DNA from: Verrucomicrobiaceae bacterium
Lineage (GTDB): Bacteria; Verrucomicrobiota; Verrucomicrobiia; Verrucomicrobiales; Verrucomicrobiaceae
Direction: 5' to 3'
Length of the DNA: 54,617 nt
NCBI GenBank assembly: GCA_016795465.1
Contig: JAEUHK010000021.1
Location: 1-54,617 of the forward strand
Shown here: in pieces, positions 1 through 6,711 of the stretch
Numbering within the stretch: the stretch's first letter is position 1
Layout: each line of letters opens with the position of its first letter
Notes under the pieces: model-generated
Told to the model about the DNA's origin: nothing
Database searches by the model: none
Seen by the model: the letters and a program-made list of their open reading frames with translations, nothing else
Program-made: the position numbers and the translations under genes

Positions 1-706
1 CAGCTCACACACGCTTTGCGCATGGATGTTGCCCTCGGTGCGCAGGCTGATGATCTCCTTGCTGTGCGAGTCCACCGCGCCCAGCACGCTGTAGCGCTGC
101 CGCCCTGGCGAGGTCTTGATGAACACGCGGGCAAAGCACCAGAGCATGCCCAGGAACGCCCCCAGCACAAAGTGCGCGGCGTCCACAAAGAAAACTTTGC
201 GCCCGCCCTTGGCGGCTTGCGCGAGACGTGGGGAGAGTTCTTGCTCAAAGAAGTCGAGCTGGAGCTGGCCGTCCACCTTGCCGGGCAGCGGCGCGGTTTT
301 TTTCAGGCTCATGCCCATTTGCTTCATCGCGCGGCGGCACTGGCTCTCGCTCAAACGCAGGCCGGTGAGCGCTTCGATGCGTGCGACGGCGGGCTTTGGC
401 GTTGGGCACTGGCGCGGCGGCAAACGAGCAGCGCAGGCAGTTCCAGAACGGGGCCAGGCTGCTGAGCGGACGATAGGAGCGATCTTCTAAAACGGCAGGC
501 AGCCCGCCCTCTTGATACTCGGCGAGATAGGCGCGCAAAGTGGGCTGGGTGATGTTGAGAATGCGTCCGATGAACCCGTGCGCAGCACCTTCGTGATGCA
601 TGCGCAGAGCCAGTAGTTTGTTGCGTTGCTGAGCTTGCAAACTTGAATCTTCGAGGGCTTCGGTGATGTCTTCGAGTTGCTGTTTTGAGAGATGAAGATA
701 CGTCAT
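1..706 (-). pseudogene. IS630-family transposase, frameshifted and cut by the window edge
   Basis: The minus strand encodes an IS630-like transposase. The N-terminal part begins at a Met at 706 and carries the helix-turn-helix region (ALRMHHEGAAHGFIGRILN, then TQPTLRAYL). The catalytic part continues in a different frame to position 1 and includes FFVDAAHF, which holds the first catalytic Asp of the DDE triad, and then TSPGRQRYSVLGAVDSHSKE. The frame change falls roughly between 390 and 460, because family-like sequence (LTGLRLSESQCRRAMKQMG) is already in the second frame by about 370. The remaining DDE residues lie beyond the window. Some IS630 elements use programmed frameshifting, but I see no clear slippery site at the switch, so decay is the simpler reading. 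I could not define terminal inverted repeats. Confidence 0.75.
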
Positions 707-780
707 GAATAATAAACGCATTACTTAATGCAATTGTTTATCATTCTTTCACTTTTGAAGATTTGTGATGCGCGGCAGTA

Positions 781-1096
781 TACCTCAGCAGCCTGCGGAT
801 CAGTGGCGACGTGAAGCACAACGCCGCACGGCTGGCAGGCATCGTGCGCTCGCATTGGAGCGTGGAGAACTCGCGGCACTGGCGGCTCGACGTGCAGTGG
901 GGCGAGGATCAATGCCGCGCCCGCTCTGGCAAGGCCGCCACCAACCTCTCGGCGCTGCGCAAGCTGGCGATGAACCTGCTGCGCGCCGTGCCGCCACCCG
1001 TGCGCAAACCCGCGTCTGTCTCGATGCAGGCGGCGCTACATCGCCACCATCAATCCCAATTACCTCGCCGCTCTGCTCGCGCACTTTGCAAGCTGA
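781..1096 (+). pseudogene. ISAs1-family transposase C-terminal remnant
   Basis: Only the C-terminal end of an ISAs1-type transposase remains. It reads YLSSL, then the signature RSHWSVENSRHWRLDVQWGED, then ALRKLAMNLL, matching the HWxIEN...LDVxFxED block of that family. Near 1015 the frame shifts, and the true family C-terminus (RRRYIATINPNYLAALLAHF) continues in another frame to a TGA at 1094-1096. The catalytic N-terminal two thirds are missing. It lies directly behind the IS630 remnant, so this end of the window is a graveyard of old insertions. Confidence 0.7.
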
Positions 1097-1161
1097 GCGT
1101 TAGTGCGTCCGCCCTGACCGCACTGCTTGACATGGATTGAAATGTGGTATTTCCTTCTATC

Positions 1162-1419
1162 ATGAAGACCGCCAACGTAGCCGATTTGAGAAATAACTTT
1201 GCCTTGATCGCCGCGTGGATCGGCGATGGAGAGACGGTGGCGATTCACAAGCGTGGCAAGCCTTTTGCCAAGCTGATCCCAGCGGCAGAGGGAGTGGAGC
1301 GGCCCATGCCCAAAATTGACTTTGCCGGGCGATTGCGAAAAATCTGGGGAGAGCGGGTGTTTTCAGAGGAAGAAGTGGCGGCCATGCGTGCTGCGGAGCT
1401 TGAAGGGGAGGAAGGTTGA
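1162..1419 (+). CDS. Phd/YefM-type antitoxin of a VapBC-like pair
   Basis: This 85-residue protein starts MKTANVADLRNNF, and its N-terminal half (VADLRNNFALIAAWIGDGETVAIHKRGKPFAKLIP) is the classic prevent-host-death fold that dimerises and binds its own operator. The acidic C-terminal tail (SEEEVAAMRAAELEGEEG) is what would wrap the toxin. I chose the ATG at 1162 over an earlier start at 1144 because the family begins with this motif. Its TGA (1417-1419) shares one base with the ATG of the PIN toxin at 1419, so the two are translationally coupled. The pair probably autoregulates. Confidence 0.85.
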   Translation: MKTANVADLRNNFALIAAWIGDGETVAIHKRGKPFAKLIPAAEGVERPMPKIDFAGRLRKIWGERVFSEEEVAAMRAAELEGEEG

Positions 1420-1868
1420 TGGTTTTCCCGGATACCTCGTTCCTGTGCGGTCTGTATGTGCAGCAGAGCACGTCGGCCCGAGCGATTGCATTGATGAGCG
1501 GCCAACCGACGGCGCTGGAGGTGTCATCGCTGCTGCTTTATGAGTTTCGGCAATCCGTGCAGTTTCAAGTCTTCCGTCATTCAAGAGATCGCACTCAAGG
1601 CTATCCTCAGTCCGTAGCACAGGCGGCGTTGGCAGCGATCCAGTCGGATGTGAGGGCGGGTGCTTTGCATCTGGCGGCGGTTGACTGGGCGGATGTTCAT
1701 CAACGGGCGGAACACCTCTGCCTTCAATATACGCGGAGTGGCGGGCATCGGACTGTGGACATCCTGCATGTGGCCACCGCGCTGCATCTGGGCGCTGGCG
1801 AGTTCCTGACCTTCGATGCGAACCAGAAAAAGCTGGCGGAAGCCGAAGGACTCGTGGTGCCTCCATGA
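1419..1868 (+). CDS. PIN-domain ribonuclease toxin (VapC-like)
   Basis: This is a 149-aa PIN-domain protein, the toxin partner of the gene just upstream. It opens with MVFPDTSFLCGLY, in which the Asp of PDTS is the first metal ligand. Later acidic residues, in LLLYEFRQ and near the C-terminus in RTVDILHVATALHLGAGEFLTFD, complete the Mg-binding pocket expected of VapC RNases. The target RNA cannot be read from sequence; many VapC toxins cut tRNA or the sarcin-ricin loop. The start overlaps the antitoxin stop by one base (TGATG). Its own stop overlaps by one base with a small membrane ORF at 1868. Confidence 0.85.
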   Translation: MVFPDTSFLCGLYVQQSTSARAIALMSGQPTALEVSSLLLYEFRQSVQFQVFRHSRDRTQGYPQSVAQAALAAIQSDVRAGALHLAAVDWADVHQRAEHLCLQYTRSGGHRTVDILHVATALHLGAGEFLTFDANQKKLAEAEGLVVPP

Positions 1869-1990
1869 TGCAGAAAGCTGTCAAACTCCTGACTTTACGA
1901 TGGCTGCTGGTGCTGGTCTTGAGCTTTTGGGGGCTTACGATTGGCAGCGTGAAAAGAGAAAAAATGTTAGGTATTATGCGGCATGAGTAG
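1868..1990 (+). CDS. small 40-aa single-pass membrane peptide downstream of the toxin
   Basis: The ATG at 1868 overlaps the PIN-toxin stop (TGATG), the same overlap style as between antitoxin and toxin. The peptide has a positive N-terminus (MQKAVK), a hydrophobic stretch (LLVLVLSFWGLTIG) and a basic tail. It may be a third cistron of the toxin-antitoxin operon or a chance ORF. I do not recognise a family. Confidence 0.35.
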   Translation: MQKAVKLLTLRWLLVLVLSFWGLTIGSVKREKMLGIMRHE

Positions 1991-2339
1991 GCGCTAAAGC
2001 GCTGTGGTGCAGTGAATGATTGCTGTTTTCACGCTGCCATGAAATGGCGCGTGAATGGAATCAGACGTATCCGCCTCCACAGCGGTCAGAGGCGCGACTT
2101 GTTCGGCTATGTCATGCGCGTCATGGCCTCGGATCATCATGAGCACAAGCAGCGGCTTTCGGCTTGGCAATCTCCACGCCTGATGCCAGCATCGCCGCCG
2201 TGTTGTTCACGCTTCCACGGTCCATGTCAAAGCATGGGTGAGCGCAAATTGCGGTTTCCAATGTGAATTTTGGCTTCAGATTTGAACTGCCCGGCCTAAT
2301 TTCATCCTGTGTCCATCCGTTCCCAACCCGAAATCACAC
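1991..2339. other. intergenic, no gene recognised
   Basis: This stretch separates the toxin-antitoxin operon from the sigma factor. An 84-codon frame exists at 2012-2266, but its composition (rich in Arg, Cys and His) and lack of any domain argue against coding. The promoter of the ECF sigma gene should lie here, but I see no convincing -35/-10 pair. Confidence 0.5.
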
Positions 2340-2894
2340 ATGCCCGTCTCCGACATCAAGGATGAAGCCTCGGTGTTGGTGCGGCGGGCGCTGGACCAGC
2401 ATGAAAGCACGCTCATCGCCTACACGGCCGGCATCCTCGGGGGGGACACCGAGCGTGCGCGCGATGTCGTGCAGGACGCGCTGCTGCGCCTCTACCTCAC
2501 CGAGCCGGAGCGTGTTCGCGACAATCTCAAATCCTGGCTGTTCACCGTCTGCCGCAACCGGGCCTTTGACATCCTGCGGAAGGACCACCGCCTCGACCTC
2601 GGGAACGAGGAAGTCATCGAAGCCGCCACGGACCACGAACTCGATCCCGCCCAGAGCGCCGGACAGCAGGAGATCTACGAGCAGGTCTGGCGTTGTGTGG
2701 ACCGGCTGCGGCCCAACCAGCGTGAGGTCGTGCGGCTCAAGTTTCTCCACGACTGCTCATATCAGGAAATTTCCGGCATCACCGGACTCAGCGTCGGCAA
2801 TGTGGGTTTCATCATGCACCATGCGATCAAGAAATTGCGCGAGCTGCTGAGCCACGACATGGCCGAGGAACATTCCACAAAACACCATTCATGA
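2340..2894 (+). CDS. ECF-type RNA polymerase sigma factor
   Basis: This 184-aa protein has the two-domain ECF layout. Region 2 spans about residues 25-85 (LGGDTERARDVVQDALLRLY, LKSWLFTVCRNRAFDILRK) and would bind the -10 element and core RNA polymerase. Region 4 spans about 120-175 (RLRPNQREVVRLKFLHDCSY, QEISGITGLSVGNVGFIMHH), a helix-turn-helix for the -35 element. The next gene starts inside its stop codon (ATGA at 2891-2894) and encodes a likely membrane-bound regulator, the usual sigma/anti-sigma arrangement. This pair type, with a YfbK-like partner, is common in Verrucomicrobia and Planctomycetes. Confidence 0.9.
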   Translation: MPVSDIKDEASVLVRRALDQHESTLIAYTAGILGGDTERARDVVQDALLRLYLTEPERVRDNLKSWLFTVCRNRAFDILRKDHRLDLGNEEVIEAATDHELDPAQSAGQQEIYEQVWRCVDRLRPNQREVVRLKFLHDCSYQEISGITGLSVGNVGFIMHHAIKKLRELLSHDMAEEHSTKHHS

Positions 2895-4273
2895 ACATGC
2901 AGGACAATCCCGACTTCACCGCTTACACGCTCGGGGAATTGAGCGCGGAAGAAGCCGGTGAGATGCACGCCCTTCTGGCCGGCACGCCAGCCGCCTCGCA
3001 CGAGCTGGAGCAGATCGAGGCTGTGGCCGACGCGCTGCGTCACGGCGCGCCGCTGCCGCATGCCCGTCTTTCGCACGAGCAGCGGCATGCCGTTTTGCAC
3101 CCTGCCAACCTGCCCCGCCGCGTCCAGCCGTTGATGCCACGCAAGCCCGCGCCCCGGCCGCAACCCGTTTTCTGGCCTCTGATGGGCGGTTTGCTCAAGG
3201 CCGCGGCAGTGCTTGCAGTCACGGGCGCCGCGTTCCTGACCGGATGGTCGCTCAAGCCGGAGGTTCGTGCTCTTGCAACGACTGCGGCAATGCCACCGAA
3301 AGCGCAGGAGAAGCCCCGCTCTGTGACGCCGCCCGTCCCCGGGCCGTCCTCGAAGATCAAAGCAGAGCCTGTCGCGCCCAAACTGGCCATGCCGGAACTC
3401 GTGAAGTCGGAGCCGCGCGTTGAAGTCAAAACCCCGCCGGTGGTGAAAGAGATATTGGTGGTGAACACTCCCCCGCCTGCGCCGGTTTCTGTGGCTTCGC
3501 CAAATTTTGGCTTCTCCATGCCGGAGGGGAGGGGTGCGTTTGCCAGCACGACAAAGCAGGCGGTGGATCAGCTCAACCTGAGGCCGTCCCAGATCAAGCC
3601 GACGCCTCCGAAAGCCAGGGGAGAGATGTTTGCGTCACCGCAGCTCGTGAACACGGAGCCGGATGTCAGACCGGCGCGTGTGTCCGAACTTTTCCTGCAT
3701 TCCTGGAAGGCGGAGGTCGCCACCTGCCCGTGGAATCCTGCGAATCGCCTGCTGCGTGTTGTGATCCAGCTTCCTGCGAACCAGAAGGCGGTGTTCTCCC
3801 CAGAATCAGCCTTTCCGCTGCAGATCACATTCGACACCGCGAATGTGAAGCAGTTCCGCAAACTGTGTGAGCGCCACATTGCCGCCACGAGCCTGGACAG
3901 CGCCGGTGCGCATGTGCTCTGGTATGAGTTTCAGCCGAACGGCACGGCGGGCGCCCCACGCGACCGCCAGATCGCGAACATGACCCTGCCGAACGCACGT
4001 TTCACGGCGCCGCTGGTCGGCCCCTTTGACAGCGGCGGCAGGATGCAGGTCATCGACCGCGGATACTCGCTGCAAAATGCCCGCGAGGACTTTGTTTTTG
4101 AATCCGCAGTGGTGGGCTTTGGTCTGTTGCTGCGTGGTGCGGAGCAGACAGGCGGGTTGAACCACGATCTGGTGCTGAATCTGGCGAAGCAGGCGAAGGG
4201 AGTGGATGCCGGTGGCGTGCGCGCCCATTTCATCCGTCTTGTCCAGGATGCGCAGAAGGTGGCGGGCTTGTGA
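2891..4273 (+). CDS. anti-sigma-like membrane protein with YfbK/DUF3520 C-terminus but no vWA core
   Basis: This 460-aa protein is translationally coupled to the sigma factor. Residues 1-60 (FTAYTLGELSAEEAGEMHAL) resemble a short anti-sigma N-terminal domain. One membrane segment lies near residues 98-115 (LLKAAAVLAVTGAAFLTGW), followed by a Pro/Lys-rich linker to about 240. The C-terminal 190 residues match the ends of YfbK-type vWA proteins: VATCPWNPANRLLRVVIQL is the segment normally just before the vWA domain, and FVFESAVVGFGLLLRGAEQ with RAHFIRLVQDA is DUF3520. The vWA domain with its DxSxS metal site, which usually sits between these parts, is absent. I infer a divergent anti-sigma factor that has lost the vWA module. 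Confidence 0.75.
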   Translation: MNMQDNPDFTAYTLGELSAEEAGEMHALLAGTPAASHELEQIEAVADALRHGAPLPHARLSHEQRHAVLHPANLPRRVQPLMPRKPAPRPQPVFWPLMGGLLKAAAVLAVTGAAFLTGWSLKPEVRALATTAAMPPKAQEKPRSVTPPVPGPSSKIKAEPVAPKLAMPELVKSEPRVEVKTPPVVKEILVVNTPPPAPVSVASPNFGFSMPEGRGAFASTTKQAVDQLNLRPSQIKPTPPKARGEMFASPQLVNTEPDVRPARVSELFLHSWKAEVATCPWNPANRLLRVVIQLPANQKAVFSPESAFPLQITFDTANVKQFRKLCERHIAATSLDSAGAHVLWYEFQPNGTAGAPRDRQIANMTLPNARFTAPLVGPFDSGGRMQVIDRGYSLQNAREDFVFESAVVGFGLLLRGAEQTGGLNHDLVLNLAKQAKGVDAGGVRAHFIRLVQDAQKVAGL

Positions 4274-4364
4274 CGGCGAGAGCCACCGGATGTCCTGTTG
4301 AACAACAATCATCCCGTCGGCAGCACTGGGTCGTGTTCGTTTTGAATTTAATGCGTCACACTGA

Positions 4365-4392
4365 TTGACAAAAACACCCGTTGGTCTAGTCT
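4365..4392 (+). promoter_or_regulatory. putative promoter of tRNA-Arg
   Basis: A consensus TTGACA at 4365-4370 is followed 16 bases later by TAGTCT (4387-4392), about 45 bases ahead of the tRNA. A 7-bp hairpin (CCGCTGC/GCAGCGG, 4399-4418) lies in the leader. Confidence 0.5.
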
Positions 4393-4437
4393 CGTGGCCC
4401 GCTGCTTCCTGGCAGCGGAAACTGGCCAAGGCCAAAC

Positions 4438-4514
4438 GCACCCGTAGCTCAACGGATTAGAGCATCTGACTACGGATCAGAAGGTTTCAGGTTCGAATCC
4501 TGACGGGTGCGCCA
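4438..4514 (+). tRNA. tRNA-Arg (anticodon ACG), CCA encoded
   Basis: A full cloverleaf can be drawn: acceptor GCACCCG/CGGGTGC, D stem GCTC/GAGC, anticodon stem TCTGA/TCAGA with loop CTACGGA (anticodon ACG), and T arm TCAGG-TTCGAAT-CCTGA. The discriminator is G and the CCA is encoded. The 3' half, from the anticodon stem onward, is repeated at 48794-48842, so this is the attachment site used by the downstream island. The intact copy is kept at the left end. Confidence 0.97.
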
Positions 4515-4516
4515 CT
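4468..4516 (+). repeat. attL: 49-bp direct repeat within tRNA-Arg
   Basis: This copy is identical over 49 bases to 48794-48842. It starts at the 3' end of the left anticodon-stem strand (GACTACGG) and runs two bases past the CCA. Identity stops sharply on both sides: T versus C before it, and C versus T after it. Confidence 0.95.
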
Positions 4517-4584
4517 CTAGAAGCTCCTAAAATCAAGGCTTCCGGCTCCATGATCCCCGAAAGAGGATTGCTTCAAGATTTTTC

Positions 4585-4607
4585 ACCTGTGCACTTTCTG
4601 TGCACTT
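4585..4607. repeat. putative integrase arm-type site, left end
   Basis: This 23-mer contains two copies of TGTGCACTT offset by 11 bp, one helical turn. It recurs perfectly at 48642-48664 inside the other island end. It sits 68 bases from the attL repeat in a gene-free strip. Paired direct repeats flanking the core are typical of arm-binding sites of lambda-type integrases; that role is inferred. Confidence 0.7.
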
Positions 4608-4690
4608 CCAGGGTCCTTAGCATTTGGAGAACGCGGTTGCTGCCCGTGGATGAAAAATAAGATTTCGGGGGCGATGTTCCAGGCGTAAGT

Positions 4691-5623
4691 TCAACGGGTG
4701 GTAGCCGTGACAAAGTTGGACTGTTGAAGGTGCACCACGCCATCCCACCGGTAGGCCGCCAGTGGCCCTTCAAGGCCGGCACTGAAGTCGAGGCAGCCTA
4801 TATTGGGGGCCAGCGGGGCCTTCGGGGCTTTGGCGGGCAGCCAGTAGTGGCCGAAGAACACTGGGGACTCGTCGGGGCCGTAGTTGGGGATGGTTCGGAG
4901 GATTTTGGGATCGACCTTCATGGGGTCCATCATGCTGCCGGGTGGCATGGCTAGGTCGCTGATGGTCAGGCCTTCCCGGATGTCCCACCAGCGGGTGCGG
5001 ATGGTGTCGCGGTAGGTGCCCTCCTTGTCACGGAACAGATTACCGTCGCTGGCGGGGATTTCCGGGCCTTTGAGCACGTTTTCGATGTCACGGTGCGCCT
5101 GAGTCGTTTCGTCGGCGCTGGCGTGCAGAAAGGCCGTATCTGCGAGACTGCGGCCCATCAGGCGCTGAATGGCCGCAACATCCCAGCAAGCGTGCACACA
5201 GCGGAGTTCCCCGAGGTCGAGGAACATTGGGAGGTGTTTCATCCATTCCAGCCAATCGGCCCATTCGGCTTCCCTGCCCTCGAACGCCCGCAACGTGGCG
5301 GTGATCTGACGGTGGTTTTTCTCGCTGCGCTCCCGCAGCCATCCACCTCGACCATTAGCGGTATGGTAGCAGACGGCGTTGTATTCGTGGTTGCCCATGA
5401 TGGCCATGGCGTTGCCGGCTTCGACCATCGCTCGCACGGTGAGGAGCACTTCCCGGACCTTGGGTCCGCGGTCGATGTAGTCGCCGAGGAATATCACCTG
5501 GCGGCCCTCGGGGTGGTGAAAGCCGTCCCCCAGAGGGTGGTAGCCGAGTTGGTGGAGCAGTGCGGTGAGTTTATCGTGCTGTCCGTGGATGTCGCCGATG
5601 AGGTCGTATGCTTGGTTTTTCAT
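4691..5623 (-). CDS. calcineurin-like metallophosphoesterase (PrpE/PP2A-like)
   Basis: This 310-aa protein has the ordered metal-binding motifs of the PPP/calcineurin family: DLIGDIHGQHDKL (GDIHG, residues about 8-12), FLGDYIDRGPKVREVL (GDxxDRG, about 50-56) and IMGNHEYNAV (GNHE, about 80-84). Later His residues in CVHACWDV and in GHYWLPAK complete the di-metal site. The short C-terminal side resembles bacterial Ser/Thr or diadenosine tetraphosphate phosphatases; the substrate is not decidable. I use the Met at 5623 because the conserved motif follows it directly. It is divergent from a LysR regulator, with a perfect inverted repeat in the 75-base spacer, so the regulator probably controls it. 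It is the first gene at the left end of the island. Confidence 0.85.
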   Translation of the reverse strand: MKNQAYDLIGDIHGQHDKLTALLHQLGYHPLGDGFHHPEGRQVIFLGDYIDRGPKVREVLLTVRAMVEAGNAMAIMGNHEYNAVCYHTANGRGGWLRERSEKNHRQITATLRAFEGREAEWADWLEWMKHLPMFLDLGELRCVHACWDVAAIQRLMGRSLADTAFLHASADETTQAHRDIENVLKGPEIPASDGNLFRDKEGTYRDTIRTRWWDIREGLTISDLAMPPGSMMDPMKVDPKILRTIPNYGPDESPVFFGHYWLPAKAPKAPLAPNIGCLDFSAGLEGPLAAYRWDGVVHLQQSNFVTATTR

Positions 5624-5676
5624 GACGGCTAATAGTTCACTGGCAGACAGGACTCGACCATGCAGCAAAATGATGT

Positions 5677-5700
5677 ATTGCTTACTTCGTAGTAAGCAAT
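5677..5700. promoter_or_regulatory. perfect inverted repeat overlapping the LysR start codon
   Basis: ATTGCTTACT - TCGT - AGTAAGCAAT is a perfect 10-bp inverted repeat. It lies between the divergent metallophosphoesterase and LysR genes and includes the first two bases of the LysR ATG (5699). It is a good candidate operator for autoregulation, or an RNA hairpin hiding the start codon. Confidence 0.6.
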
Positions 5701-6622
5701 GAATGACTCCCTGTTCTCCCGTGATGGCCTCTCGTTGGATCGCCTCCGCAGCTTTTTAGCGGTCGCAGAGGCAGGTTCGATAGCCAAGGCGGCCCCGGAC
5801 AATCTTTCCCGACAGGCGCAGATGAGCCGGCAAATTGGCGAGTTGGAGGCCTTCTTCGGCACGGAACTGACCTTGCGCCGTGGCAAGACCCTGGCGCTTT
5901 CCCCGGCCGGCGAGCGTCTGGCAGCACTCGTCCGGCAGCAATTCGAGGATCTCCGAGACTTTCACCGGGAGCAGCATCAGCAGCCCAAAACCTTCCGCAT
6001 CGGTGCCGGAGCCAGCCTCTTGGAGTGGATGGTCATTCCGGCGACGAAGGAAATCCGGCGCATCCTGCGCGGTGCATCGTTGCACCTGGAGGTGATGCGC
6101 AGCCGAGAGTTGGTGGAGTCAGTGCGTGAGGGCTCGCTCGACTTTGCGGCGGTGCGGGAGGATGCGCTCAGTGAGGAACTTCGGGTCAAAGCCAGCCTTC
6201 GCCTGTCCTCCATGACGTTCCACCTGTGTGCTGCTCGCTCCCTGATCCCGACCGGCAACAAGCTCGGCCTCTCGACGGTCCAGAATTGGCGTGACTTGCC
6301 TTGGGCGGTCCTATCGGGCGGCGGACAGCTCGACGTCAAGATTCGAGGCATTCTGAAAGCAAGCTGCCCGACCATGACGCCCGCTGTGGAATGCACCTCG
6401 CTGCTTCAGGTGAAGGAACTGGTGATCCGCGGTGTCTGCGCCGGCATTCTTCCCTCAATGGGCATGCACGGCCTTACGGAAGCGGGTGTGGTGTCTCGTG
6501 AGTTTGAGCCGCTAAAGGACTATGGGCGACCGTTGGTTCTGCACTGGAATGAGCGCCAGATGCGAAGGCGTGAGGTTGCAGAGAGCACCATCAAAGAACT
6601 GGCCAACAATCTCCGAGCGTAA
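5699..6622 (+). CDS. LysR-family transcriptional regulator (divergent)
   Basis: This 307-aa protein starts with an N-terminal winged helix-turn-helix (LSLDRLRSFLAVAEAGSIAK, then LSRQAQMSRQIGELEAFFG) at about residues 11-60, followed by LSPAGERLAALV. The effector domain (about 95-300) is less conserved, and the usual LxxAE/ALF flavour is weak. The gene is divergent from the metallophosphoesterase. LysR proteins typically activate the divergent gene and repress themselves, and the inverted repeat at 5677-5700 fits that. The ligand is unknown. The downstream dockerin-protein gene starts 90 bases later on the same strand but has no obvious functional tie. Confidence 0.8.
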   Translation: MNDSLFSRDGLSLDRLRSFLAVAEAGSIAKAAPDNLSRQAQMSRQIGELEAFFGTELTLRRGKTLALSPAGERLAALVRQQFEDLRDFHREQHQQPKTFRIGAGASLLEWMVIPATKEIRRILRGASLHLEVMRSRELVESVREGSLDFAAVREDALSEELRVKASLRLSSMTFHLCAARSLIPTGNKLGLSTVQNWRDLPWAVLSGGGQLDVKIRGILKASCPTMTPAVECTSLLQVKELVIRGVCAGILPSMGMHGLTEAGVVSREFEPLKDYGRPLVLHWNERQMRRREVAESTIKELANNLRA

Positions 6623-6711
6623 TCCGGGACCTCTATCAGGCACAGCGCTTGCATCGCATTTACGGACCTTTTCATCCTTAGTGACGATCTAGTTACCTCA
6701 GATCTGCGAGA

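Noticed and set aside
294..300. A run of seven A on the coding strand of the IS630 remnant as a programmed frameshift site
   Set aside because: The family-like sequence is already in the second frame upstream of it, so the frame switch must occur earlier.
2012..2266. An 84-codon frame between the toxin and the sigma factor
   Set aside because: No domain, atypical composition and no coupling to a neighbour.
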